A DNA stretch of 64,000 nucleotides from Fimiplasma intestinipullorum (lineage in GTDB: Bacteria > Bacillota_I > Bacilli_A > Erysipelotrichales > Coprobacillaceae). A model generated the notes under the pieces. The model searched no databases. It was not told the origin of the DNA and was given only the letters and a program-made list of their open reading frames with translations. The stretch covers positions 1 to 64,000 of the forward strand of contig DVMJ01000058.1 of NCBI GenBank assembly GCA_018715065.1, written 5' to 3'. This document shows, in pieces, positions 25,342 through 33,710 of the stretch; the stretch's first letter is position 1; every line of letters begins with the position of its first letter. Both the position numbers and the translations under genes were made by a program.

Positions 25342-27162
25342 GGCATTTTCCCATTCCTGCTTGAAGGCTTCGTTTTCTGAAGCGGTGATCACATGATCGT
25401 AAGCGATCAGTCCTTTATATTTGAACTGATCGATCCCGACTTTGGAATGCATGTGTGAATAGTTATTAACTGTCGTCAGTTCGTAGGTCCCCCCACTAAC
25501 ATAGATAGGCACCAGATAGGCATGTTCTAAAAGATAAGCTTCTGCTCTGGCGAAGGCGGTATAACGTTCCTTGAGACTGGAAGTGATCGCATTGGCCTCT
25601 TCGAGCATCGCATCAAACTCCGGATAGGCAAAATGAGCGTTTCCCAGCGTTTCAATGGCATAAGCATTATTGATAGTTCCATCCGATCTTAAGCAAGTTA
25701 GATTGTTGATTGGATCAGCGAAATCAGGATTCCATCCGCCTATAGCCAGGGCATAATCGCCGGTACTGCGGGCCTCACTGACAAAAGAGCGGCTGTATTC
25801 ATGTAAACTGACCGTGATGTAATCCGTGCCTAAATTGGTTTCGAGGATCTCCTGCAGCATGCGTGCCTGCAAAGCAGCCGTCTCATTTCCGGCCTGATAA
25901 TAATATCTGAGTTCCAATGGAAACTGGACGCCCTGGGCCTGTAAAGTGTCCATTGCCCGCTGCTTATAGCTGGCTGCCTGATCTGGCTGATATTGTTCGC
26001 TTTGATAGGGCTGAAGCGGATCTAATTGCGTATAATCCGTTCCCTCTTCGGTATAGAGATACCCGCTGGCTGTAAAGGTTCGTGCCGTGAGCGAAGACGG
26101 ATTGATCGGATTGATCAGTTCAATAAACATTTCGCGATCAAAACCATAATAAATGGATTTACGAAAATCCTCATTCGACATCGCCGTATTGACATCCTCC
26201 GAGTATTTGGTCTGATTATTGAACATCAGGGCATAGGTCATGGCCAGAGTATCTTTTTGAACCAGATTTTGATTTCCATTATCATATTCTGTTTTGGCTT
26301 TATTATTGACCAGGGGTGCATAGCTCACTTCTCCTCGCTCAAAATATTCAACAACCGACTCTTCATCCTTGACCGCGAGACTCTTCACCGTTTCAAAATG
26401 GACATTTGCTTTATCCCAATAATGTGTATTACGCACCAGGGTCCTCTCCGTATCCAATTGATGCTCCTGTAAGATAAAGGCCCCGCAGTAAAGCAACGTG
26501 TCTTTTGAATTGCCAAAAACAGATAAAGGAGAGATATTGGGGTCATCCGAAGTCAGTTCAGAAACAAAGCGCCGGCTTGTCGGATAGAAAGCAGAATACC
26601 CTAAAACAGATGGAAAATAAGGACACCCGCCATCGGCCATCGTATATTGTACCGTACGTTCATCAAGCGCCTTGATCCCGATCATTGATGGATCAGGCTG
26701 CTCTCCGGCCAGTTTGGCCTCATAATAAGCACGCGCTCCCTGAATCAGCTCATAGCTGGCAACATTATTTGAACCGGTCTGTGGATCGAGCACGTATTCA
26801 GCACTATATACAAAATCATCGGCTGTGAGTCGATCATAGATCTTGCCGTTTGCATCCACCCATTCTAGTCCCTCTCTTAAATAAAAGGTCCATACTGTGT
26901 AATCCTCATTATGCTCCCATGACTCAGCCAGACAAGGAACAACCTGACCATATAAATCCGTTTCCACCATGCCATCCATGATATTCGCAATCACCTTCAG
27001 ATCACGAGCACTCATGCTGGTCAGATAGTTCAATGTCTCAAAGTCCTGTCCAGAGATATAATAATCGACAAAGTGATCTGGATCATAAGTGACTGATGAT
27101 GATCCGCCACAGCCCGTTAAGAGACTGGCCATTAAAAGTAAACCTAAACCTTTTTTCTTCAT
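25327..27162 (-). CDS. Oligopeptide-binding lipoprotein (SBP family 5), fourth paralogue, behind a Trp-type T-box
   Basis: 611 residues with lipobox LLTGC and the family signature TYDPDHFVDYYISGQDFETL, then SWEHNEDYTVWTFYLREG. It is closest to the paralogues at 27513 and 30721, sharing ANIMDGMVETDLYGQVVP-like text and the NPSS/NPES turn, which indicates recent duplication. AAAGGAGGA precedes the ATG. Expression should depend on the T-box at 27199-27462. It has no permease of its own, so it presumably feeds peptides to OppBCDF. Confidence 0.93.
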   Translation of the reverse strand: MKKKGLGLLLMASLLTGCGGSSSVTYDPDHFVDYYISGQDFETLNYLTSMSARDLKVIANIMDGMVETDLYGQVVPCLAESWEHNEDYTVWTFYLREGLEWVDANGKIYDRLTADDFVYSAEYVLDPQTGSNNVASYELIQGARAYYEAKLAGEQPDPSMIGIKALDERTVQYTMADGGCPYFPSVLGYSAFYPTSRRFVSELTSDDPNISPLSVFGNSKDTLLYCGAFILQEHQLDTERTLVRNTHYWDKANVHFETVKSLAVKDEESVVEYFERGEVSYAPLVNNKAKTEYDNGNQNLVQKDTLAMTYALMFNNQTKYSEDVNTAMSNEDFRKSIYYGFDREMFIELINPINPSSLTARTFTASGYLYTEEGTDYTQLDPLQPYQSEQYQPDQAASYKQRAMDTLQAQGVQFPLELRYYYQAGNETAALQARMLQEILETNLGTDYITVSLHEYSRSFVSEARSTGDYALAIGGWNPDFADPINNLTCLRSDGTINNAYAIETLGNAHFAYPEFDAMLEEANAITSSLKERYTAFARAEAYLLEHAYLVPIYVSGGTYELTTVNNYSHMHSKVGIDQFKYKGLIAYDHVITASENEAFKQEWENAKPSA

Positions 27163-27198
27163 TATCCTGTTCCTCCTTTTTCAAAAGCAAATCGAGAA

Positions 27199-27462
27199 AC
27201 AAAAAAGTCTCCATCCTTTGATTAGGACGAAGACTCGTTTAGCCACCTAATAGGGTTTCCCTGCATCCGGGGAACCGATTCGAAATACCATCATATTTCT
27301 AGCCCTTTAACGCTGGCATGCGGCTTGACTACTCGTTTCCTTTCATCTTGCTTCCTATAAGGACCATTCACCTTGACGCTACTATCCTGTCACACCTACC
27401 CAGGACTCTCTGGAAATACCGTTCCAAAGCTACTCTTCCTTAATCACTGAATTTGCTTTCTT
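27199..27462 (-). ncRNA. T-box leader, specifier UGG (Trp), upstream of an oppA paralogue
   Basis: tRNA-sensing leader. Terminator: AGTCT...AGACT 12-bp stem (27206-27217 with 27224-27235) and T6. T-box bulge AGGTGGCTAAACG at 27236-27248. Stem I has GGAAGAGTAGC on the 5' side and GTGAA-TGG-T on the 3' side, with AAGG/CCTT below the loop; the specifier TGG is at 27364-27366. The T-box reads UGGC, pairing with discriminator G73, which tRNA-Trp has. The shifted reading GGT (Gly) would not fit the U73 usual for Gly in Firmicutes. Confidence 0.85.
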
Positions 27463-27468
27463 GCTTTT

Positions 27469-27497
27469 ATCTTATGCCTATTTAAGACCTCTGTCAA
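27469..27497 (-). promoter_or_regulatory. Promoter of the Trp-type T-box leader
   Basis: TTGACA (27492-27497), 17-bp spacer, TAAGAT (27469-27474). It begins 16 nt after the stop of the preceding lipoprotein gene; no terminator separates them, so readthrough into this leader is possible. Confidence 0.85.
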
Positions 27498-27512
27498 TAA
27501 GAAATTCAACTT

Positions 27513-29351
27513 TTACTGTTCATCCATAATAAAGGTGTGACGATTCGCCTCCCAGGCTTCTTTAAAAGCTGCGTTTTCATCAACTGTGATCACATGATCA
27601 TAGGCTACGATTCCTTTCCATTTAAACTGATCAATTCCGGCAGAAGCGCGTTTCTTCGTGTAGTTATTAACGGTGGTTACTTCGTAGGTGCCCCCTTTCT
27701 GGTAGATAGGAATGTAGTATGCATGTTCATTCAGCCAGGCTTCGATATTCGCAAAAGCCGTGTAACGTTCCTCTAGATCAGTGATGCGATCGGCTTCTTG
27801 CAGCATTGTATCCATTTCCGGATAGTTCCAATGCGACATGCCTACCGTGCCAATCTCAAGTCCCTGGTTCATCGTCCCATCGCTGGAAACGGACGTCAGG
27901 TTATTGATTGGATCCGCATAGTCTGCTGTCCAACCTCCTAAAACCAGTGCAAACTTTCCTTCCGCGCGGTCCTGTGCATACGTTGACTGCATATATTCCT
28001 GATTGCGGCAAGTGACATAATCCGTGCCCAGCGCTTCAATCGCTTCCTGGATCAAACGTCCCCGGGTAGCAGCCGTTTCGTCTCCGGCAACCACTGCAAA
28101 TGTCAGGTCGATTGGGAAAGTCACTCCCTGCGCACTCAGTTCCTCAACGGCTAGTTGTTTAAACTGCTCAGCCTTTGCCAGATCAAACTGACTGGTCTGG
28201 AACTGTTTTGAGTTTCCAAGATCCAGATAATCCGTTCCATCCGGAGCCGTTACAAAGCCGCGTGCAGAAAAACTGAACGCTTCGATAGATTCCGGGTTGA
28301 TCGGATTTTCCAGCTCATTGATCAAATCACGATCGATCCCATAGAAAAGAGAACGGCGGAAGTTTTCGTTGCTTAAGGCCAGATTGACATTTTCATCATA
28401 AGAAACATGATTATTCATAAATAAGACATAACTTGTGAATTGCAGTTCTGTTTGTATCAGGTTCTCACTGCCTTGATCGTATAAATTCTTGGCCTGACTG
28501 CTTACGAGCGGTGCATAACTGGCCTCCCCGCGTGTAAAGGCTTCATAAACGGATTCTTTGTCCTTATAGTACTGTACTTCCACCGTATCAAAATGGACAT
28601 TCTCCTGATCCCAGTACTGCTCATTCTTACTGAAGACACGGATCGAACCACGCGTCAGCTCATCGATGATGAAAGCTCCGCAGTATAAGACGTGATCTTT
28701 ATCGAGACCAAATTTAGGCGTGCCATCATCATTTTTATCCAAAGATTCGACGTAAGCACGGTTTGCAGGATAAAAAGCCGTATAAGTTAAAACAGATGGA
28801 AAATAAGGAACGCCTTTGCCGTCTTTCATCGTATATTGAATCGTTTTCTCATCCAGGGCCCGAATCCCTACCATTGAAAAATCAACAGCCTCGCCTGCCA
28901 CTTTGGCATCATAGTATGCTTGAGCACCATCGATGATTGGCAGATAACTATTCACATTCAATGACACATTGGCCGGATCCAATACATATTCAGCCGCGAA
29001 GACAAAATCATCCGCTGTCACCTCTGCATAGACCTGCTTTGAAGAATCCAACCACTTCAGATCATCCCGAAGCGTAAACGTCCATACCGAATAATCCTCG
29101 TTATGCTCCCATGACTTGGCTAAGCTTGGAACCAGGTTGCCGTATTCATCAGCTTCGACGAGCCCGTCGACAATATTGGCCACAATGCCAAGATCGGCTG
29201 ATGAATAACTGTAGAGATAATTCAAAGTTTCAAAATCAGAGCCTGTCAAAGCATATTCCTTGTAGACCTTGGGATCATAACTTACTTCTCGATTTCCGCA
29301 TGCACACAGCAACAGACTGGCTGCAAGCATGCCAATAGCTATTTTTTTCAT
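27513..29351 (-). CDS. Oligopeptide-binding lipoprotein (SBP family 5), fifth paralogue, behind a T-box
   Basis: 612 residues, lipobox LLCAC, signature SYDPKVYKEYALTGSDFETL, and SWEHNEDYSVWTFTLRDD. It is near-colinear with the paralogues at 25327 and 30721, including the GLDKDHVLYCGAFII-type segment and a C-terminal YKGIVAYDH-like block. CAGGAGGGG precedes the ATG. It is controlled by the T-box at 29383-29678. No terminator is seen after the stop. Confidence 0.93.
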   Translation of the reverse strand: MKKIAIGMLAASLLLCACGNREVSYDPKVYKEYALTGSDFETLNYLYSYSSADLGIVANIVDGLVEADEYGNLVPSLAKSWEHNEDYSVWTFTLRDDLKWLDSSKQVYAEVTADDFVFAAEYVLDPANVSLNVNSYLPIIDGAQAYYDAKVAGEAVDFSMVGIRALDEKTIQYTMKDGKGVPYFPSVLTYTAFYPANRAYVESLDKNDDGTPKFGLDKDHVLYCGAFIIDELTRGSIRVFSKNEQYWDQENVHFDTVEVQYYKDKESVYEAFTRGEASYAPLVSSQAKNLYDQGSENLIQTELQFTSYVLFMNNHVSYDENVNLALSNENFRRSLFYGIDRDLINELENPINPESIEAFSFSARGFVTAPDGTDYLDLGNSKQFQTSQFDLAKAEQFKQLAVEELSAQGVTFPIDLTFAVVAGDETAATRGRLIQEAIEALGTDYVTCRNQEYMQSTYAQDRAEGKFALVLGGWTADYADPINNLTSVSSDGTMNQGLEIGTVGMSHWNYPEMDTMLQEADRITDLEERYTAFANIEAWLNEHAYYIPIYQKGGTYEVTTVNNYTKKRASAGIDQFKWKGIVAYDHVITVDENAAFKEAWEANRHTFIMDEQ

Positions 29352-29382
29352 TTTTTCCCCTCCTGAATATCTTCTCTACTAA

Positions 29383-29678
29383 AATAAAAAACTCTCGTCC
29401 TATCTGCCTTACGGCAAATAGAGGACGAGAGTGCTAGACTCCGTGGTTCCACCTCATGTTCGTCCGTTTCTCACAAAACGGACCTCAGCAGGTACGCATG
29501 CAACATGTTCATACCCTGGCTTGATAACGGTAGCAGCCGAAGACACCTACTTTAAGTTCAGCGCTCTACTCCATGATGTATTCAATGCGATTAGCCTGAT
29601 GACTTTCACCACCCGTCATCTCTCTGCAAATAGCCGCCTGCATCTACTCTTCACTTCATCGTATTTATTCTAGTAGCT
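29383..29678 (-). ncRNA. T-box leader, specifier UAC (Tyr) or ACA (Thr), upstream of an oppA paralogue
   Basis: Canonical T-box AGGTGGAACCACGG (29441-29454) with a strong terminator CTCTCGTCC/GGACGAGAG (29392-29400, 29423-29431) and T6. Stem I shows AAGAGTAG on the 5' side and TTGAA-TAC-A on the 3' side. TAC (29578-29580) directly after GAA and followed by A is the standard position; read one base later it is ACA. The T-box UGGA calls for discriminator U73, which does not match the A73 usual for tRNA-Tyr, so the amino acid is left open. Confidence 0.88.
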
Positions 29679-29684
29679 AATTTA

Positions 29685-29713
29685 AGAATAAACCTTTTTT
29701 CCCTAAAAGTCAA
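29685..29713 (-). promoter_or_regulatory. Promoter of the Tyr/Thr-type T-box leader
   Basis: TTGACT (29708-29713), 17-bp spacer, TATTCT (29685-29690). Confidence 0.8.
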
Positions 29714-29741
29714 CACGAAATTTTACAAAAATAGAAAACGA

Positions 29742-29781
29742 ATAAAAAAGCGGTTCCAATTCAAACCTCTTGGACCGCTTT
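29742..29781 (-). terminator. Terminator of the flavodoxin/ferredoxin gene
   Basis: AAGCGGTCCAA pairs with TTGGAACCGCTT across a loop of about 10 nt, then T6. The gene stop at 29761 lies in the loop. Confidence 0.85.
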
Positions 29782-30552
29782 ATCCTCCCTTTCTGAAAGG
29801 GTTAAGGTATTGTTTTTGGGCTCATTATAGTTTATTTTTAACGCTCTGGCAATCACGAAAAGGACGGCTTGATTGAGCGTACGCGCATGCTCCGGACAGA
29901 TACTGACACAATGCATACAGGAAATGCAACGGGACTTATCGACACAGCGCGGATTTTCCCGTGGAATTGCTTGGACCGGACATTCTTCTACACATTTCAT
30001 GCAATTTGTGCAGTCTCCTTTGGCTTGTGGACAGATAGAAAGATGATGTTTATCATGATAAGGCGCATGTCCTTTTAAATTGAGCGTTCCAAAATGACCA
30101 GTAGCAAGATGCTGTTTGATCCTAAGGGCATAATCTTTCAGGCAAGCTTTATCCTCTGCATTAGGACGCCCCTTACCATATTGAGAAAAGATCGCATGTT
30201 GCGCGATCGCACTGACTGCAGCGATCACACGCAAATCACAGCTTTCCAAAATATCCCTCAATTCCAGTAAGCTATCGCCATATTCGCCATTCCCATATAC
30301 AATGACCGCTATAGCGAACGCGCCATGACCAGACAGCTGGCTGAGCTTCTCCCTGACATAATCTGGAACCCTTCCATAAAAACATGGAACAGCAACGAGA
30401 CAAAGATCCCCAGGCTGAAGCGCCAGATTCGCTAAATTTACTTGATTCAATAAATGAATCTGCTTGTCCGGTCTTCCCAATCCCTCCAGCAAAGCCTCTG
30501 AAACCTGTTTTACGCCACCTGTCGGGCTAAAATATATATGATATAAGCTCAC
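29761..30552 (-). CDS. EFR1-type flavodoxin/ferredoxin fusion protein
   Basis: Electron-transfer protein of 263 residues. An N-terminal flavodoxin-like domain has the FMN-loop motif YFSPTGG; a C-terminal domain carries two 4Fe-4S motifs, CTNCMKCVEECP and CISCMHCVSICP, each with a full set of Cys. The longest ORF starts at 30606, but GTG 30552 has a perfect AAGGAGG at 9 nt and puts the FMN motif at the usual distance from the N-terminus, so GTG is preferred. It lies alone between two lipoprotein genes with its own terminator; redox partner unknown. Confidence 0.88.
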   Translation of the reverse strand: MSLYHIYFSPTGGVKQVSEALLEGLGRPDKQIHLLNQVNLANLALQPGDLCLVAVPCFYGRVPDYVREKLSQLSGHGAFAIAVIVYGNGEYGDSLLELRDILESCDLRVIAAVSAIAQHAIFSQYGKGRPNAEDKACLKDYALRIKQHLATGHFGTLNLKGHAPYHDKHHLSICPQAKGDCTNCMKCVEECPVQAIPRENPRCVDKSRCISCMHCVSICPEHARTLNQAVLFVIARALKINYNEPKNNTLTLSEREDKAVQEV

Positions 30553-30686
30553 CCGCGTCTGCCTCCTTACCTTAATCCATTCGTCACATTTTAGGTACGT
30601 TTTCACTTTTTCTCAAAAATATCATAACACTATCTTTTTTTCTCGTCAAGCAAGCAAGCCCTTACAAAAAAGTGGGATTTTATCGT

Positions 30687-30716
30687 CATAAAACAAGGGT
30701 GACCTAAGCCACCCAA
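30687..30716 (-). terminator. Terminator of the sixth lipoprotein gene
   Basis: GGGTG/CACCC stem (30710-30714 with 30697-30701), loop of 8, then TTGTTTT; a weaker T run than its neighbours. Confidence 0.65.
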
Positions 30717-30720
30717 ACAA

Positions 30721-32556
30721 TTATGATTCACTTAGCAAAGCCTGACGGTTTGTTTCCCATTCCGCCTTGAACGCTTCATTTTCTTCTTGTGTGATCGCGT
30801 GATCATAAGCCACGATGCCCTTCCAGCTGAACTGATCCAGGCCAACACCGGTATGTTTTTTCGTATAATTATTTACAGTCGTTACCTCATATGTACCGCC
30901 ACCCTGATATAAAGGAATATAATACGCATTTTCTAAAAGATAGTTTTCAATCGCACCAAATGCCTGATAACGTTCCTCTAGATCAACAATCAGGTCGGCC
31001 GCTTCCACCATCTCATCAAATTCTGTATAATCCCAATGCGAAACTCCCATATTCAAGACATCATTCGCATTATTCATTGTGCCGTTTGTTTTGATAGATG
31101 TCATACAGTTGACTGGATCTGCCCAGTCTGGCGTCCAGCCAGATACCTGTAGTGCATAGTCCCCTGTAGCTCGCACTTCCGTACTCCATGTCTGACATTC
31201 ATGTAGTTCAACTTCTACATAATCTGTACCCAGTCCTTCGATCATTTCTTTGAGCATGCGCGCTTTGACCGCTTCTGTCTCATTACCAGCTGTCGAGTAG
31301 AATTTTAATTTGATCGGGAAGCTCACTCCCTGCGCACTCAATTCACTGATGGCCTGCTGCTTATATGCTTCTGCTTTGCTCATATCAAACTGTGAAGTCT
31401 GCCATTTTTGTAAATGGCTCATCTGTGTATAATCCGTACCATCCGGTGCGGTTACAAAAGTTCGTCCTGAATAACTGTATCCTTCGATAGATTTCGGATT
31501 GATTGGATTGATGACCTCATTATATAATTGACGGTCTAAACCATAGAACAATGATTGACGGAAACTCAGATTACTTAAAGCTGCATTCGTATCTTCCGAA
31601 TAAGTCGTCTGATTGTTTAAAAATAAACAATAGGTCACCGGCAACAGTTCTGTCTGGATCAGTGTTTCATCATTCGCATCATAGAGCGCTTGTGCCTGAG
31701 TCGAAAGCAGTGGCGCATAACTGGCCTCGCCACGTTTAAATGCCTCGTAAACCGATTCCTGATCACGATACATCAGGACAGTGACCGTATCAAAGGTTGC
31801 ATTTTCCAAATCCCAGTATTGAGGATTCTTGACAAAGACTTTTTGCGCGTTGAGTTCGACCGATTGCGTGATATAAGGTCCATTGTAGAGAATGCTGTCC
31901 TTATCCATACCAAAACGGCTGGAGCCATCATCCTGCGTTCCCAATGATTCTACAAAAGCTCGGTTAGCAGGGTAGAAAGCATTGTAAGTGACAACACTTA
32001 AAAAGTAAGGCATACGTTTTCCCTCTTCCATCGTATACTGAACCGTATAACGGTCCAGTGCTTTGACACCTACCGTACTAAAATCTGCATCTTCGCCATT
32101 TGAAAGCGCATCATAATACGCTCGTGCGCCAGTAATAAAACCATCATAACTGGCGACATTATAAGAAGCATTGACCGGATTTAAGATGTATTCTGCTGCA
32201 TAGACAAAATCATCTGCTGTCACTTCTCCATATGCATCTAAACCTGAGGTCATCCACTGAACCCCTTCACGCAATTTAAAGGTCCAGACAGTATAATCGT
32301 CATTATGTTCCCAGCTTTCAGCTAGACAAGGCACAAGATTCCCATACTGATCCGTTTCGACCAGACCATTGACCATATTTGGGGTGTATTTCAAATCAAC
32401 TGATGAATAACTCTCCAGATAATCAAAGGTGGTCACCTCGCGCCCACTGACAATGTAATCGACATAATTCTTTGGATCATAGGTTGTTTTGCCGCTGCTG
32501 CCACATCCGGTCAACAGCAGTGTTGCTGCCAGTGCACTGGCCATAACTTTCTTCAT
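30721..32556 (-). CDS. Oligopeptide-binding lipoprotein (SBP family 5), sixth paralogue, behind a T-box
   Basis: 611 residues, lipobox LLTGC, signature TYDPKNYVDYIVSGREVTTF and SWEHNDDYTVWTFKLREG. The longest ORF adds 19 codons that derive from the T-box terminator; ATG 32556 with GGGAGGAAAA is correct. It is a close duplicate of the two preceding paralogues (shared FSMVG/FSTVG, INPKSIEGYSYSGRTFVTAP-type and DQFSWKGIVAYDH segments). The T-box at 32590-32884 should control it. Confidence 0.93.
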   Translation of the reverse strand: MKKVMASALAATLLLTGCGSSGKTTYDPKNYVDYIVSGREVTTFDYLESYSSVDLKYTPNMVNGLVETDQYGNLVPCLAESWEHNDDYTVWTFKLREGVQWMTSGLDAYGEVTADDFVYAAEYILNPVNASYNVASYDGFITGARAYYDALSNGEDADFSTVGVKALDRYTVQYTMEEGKRMPYFLSVVTYNAFYPANRAFVESLGTQDDGSSRFGMDKDSILYNGPYITQSVELNAQKVFVKNPQYWDLENATFDTVTVLMYRDQESVYEAFKRGEASYAPLLSTQAQALYDANDETLIQTELLPVTYCLFLNNQTTYSEDTNAALSNLSFRQSLFYGLDRQLYNEVINPINPKSIEGYSYSGRTFVTAPDGTDYTQMSHLQKWQTSQFDMSKAEAYKQQAISELSAQGVSFPIKLKFYSTAGNETEAVKARMLKEMIEGLGTDYVEVELHECQTWSTEVRATGDYALQVSGWTPDWADPVNCMTSIKTNGTMNNANDVLNMGVSHWDYTEFDEMVEAADLIVDLEERYQAFGAIENYLLENAYYIPLYQGGGTYEVTTVNNYTKKHTGVGLDQFSWKGIVAYDHAITQEENEAFKAEWETNRQALLSES

Positions 32557-32589
32557 TTTCTTTTCCTCCCTTTCGAACCAACTTGAATA

Positions 32590-32884
32590 AAAAAAGCTCT
32601 CATCTTCTTTCATCGTACGATGAAAGAGGACAAGAGCCTTATGCTTCGTGGTACCACCTCTTTTTATCTGTCCCTCACAAGACAGACCTCATTAAGTACG
32701 CATCATTCAAGATGTTCATACTCTAACACGTTAACGGGTGTACCCGGAAATGCCTACTTGATTCGACATTCAGCTCAGTGATGATGCGCATTTCTCTCTC
32801 CGATTCTTCTCACCAGCCAGAACCTCTCTGTAGGACAGGGGCAAAATGCTGGTTCACGTCATTGCTTTTATTCAGTAGTTGATG
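32590..32884 (-). ncRNA. T-box leader, specifier probably AUC (Ile), upstream of an oppA paralogue
   Basis: T-box GAGGTGGTACCACG (32647-32660) and a long terminator GCTCT...AGAGC (32596-32637) with T7. Stem I contains the AGAGAG and GGTGAGA features seen in the Tyr/Thr leader. GCATTT/AAATGC above and GTGA/TCAC below enclose a loop reading GC-ATC-A, which gives ATC (32783-32785). T-box UGGU pairs with A73: this fits tRNA-Ile and excludes tRNA-His (C73), the other codon reading (CAT/CAC). The usual AGUA/GAA S-turn is not evident. Confidence 0.85.
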
Positions 32885-32889
32885 TTATC

Positions 32890-32918
32890 ATTATAAGAGG
32901 CAAAAATGCTTAAGTCAA
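32890..32918 (-). promoter_or_regulatory. Promoter of the Ile-type T-box leader
   Basis: TTGACT (32913-32918), 17-bp spacer, TATAAT (32890-32895). Confidence 0.9.
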
Positions 32919-32972
32919 TATATTTTGTGACATTTTATAAATATTTTATGGTTTATTTCGTGAAATATGAAA

Positions 32973-33710
32973 TTATTTTAATTCACTATAGTGGTGCATG
33001 ATGATCCCTGCTGCAATCGCCACATTCAGGGACTCAGCCGTAACGATGGGTATATAAATGGCCCCATCACAGCTTTTTTGTATCTCTTGACTTACGCCAT
33101 TTCCTTCGTTTCCCATCACAAAAGCCATCTTTGCTTCAGCCGGAAAAGCAGCCAGCGGTTTGGCTTCATGTAACGCTGTGGCATAGATTTGAAAAGAAGC
33201 TTGCTTTAAGCGTTCCATCCATTTTGCAAGGTCCCCCTGAATGATCGGTAAACTAAATAATGCGCCCTGCGTCGAGCGGACTAATTTGTCATTATAAAGA
33301 TCCACCGAATTGGAAGAAAGGATCAGTCCGTCGAAATCAAAAGCCAAGGCAGTTCGGATCATGGTCCCCACATTTCCAGGATCCTGTACATTATCTAATA
33401 ACAGCAGCCGTTTGGCCTGATGGAGATCCAATTCGGGCTCATGCATATGGCAAACCGCCATGATCGGCTGAGGATTCTTGGAAAAAGCCAGTTTTTCAAG
33501 CACATGTTCACTGACTTCCAGACTTTCCTTTAAATCGATTTTGCCATGATAACGGGCTGTATAAAGAATGCTTTTGACACGTCCAAACCGCAAGGCTTCT
33601 GACACGAGATGTTCTCCTTCTACCAAAAACGCCCGTTCTTCCTGGCGATATTTCTTTTGTTTTAGTTTAAGCAATGCTTTGATGGTTGGGTTTTGTACAC
33701 TGCTGATCAT
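32973..33710 (-). CDS. TrmH/SpoU-family RNA 2'-O-methyltransferase
   Basis: SPOUT-fold SAM-dependent methyltransferase acting on rRNA or tRNA ribose. 245 residues: an N-terminal substrate-binding domain (EGEHLVSEAL) and a C-terminal knotted domain with the three motifs NVQDPGNVGTMIRTA, VMGNEGNGVS and IPIVTAESLNVAIAAGI. The exact target is not predictable. Its ATG overlaps the stop of the YgjP-like gene by 4 nt (ATGA), so the two form an operon. Confidence 0.9.
   Translation of the reverse strand: MISSVQNPTIKALLKLKQKKYRQEERAFLVEGEHLVSEALRFGRVKSILYTARYHGKIDLKESLEVSEHVLEKLAFSKNPQPIMAVCHMHEPELDLHQAKRLLLLDNVQDPGNVGTMIRTALAFDFDGLILSSNSVDLYNDKLVRSTQGALFSLPIIQGDLAKWMERLKQASFQIYATALHEAKPLAAFPAEAKMAFVMGNEGNGVSQEIQKSCDGAIYIPIVTAESLNVAIAAGIIMHHYSELK

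Noticed and set aside
27199..27462. Glycine specifier (GGT) in the first receptor T-box
   Set aside because: UGGC requires G73, while Firmicute tRNA-Gly normally has U73; TGG is also directly after GAA.
32590..32884. Histidine specifier (CAT/CAC) in the third receptor T-box
   Set aside because: The UGGU bulge requires A73, whereas tRNA-His has C73; Ile fits both codon position and discriminator better.
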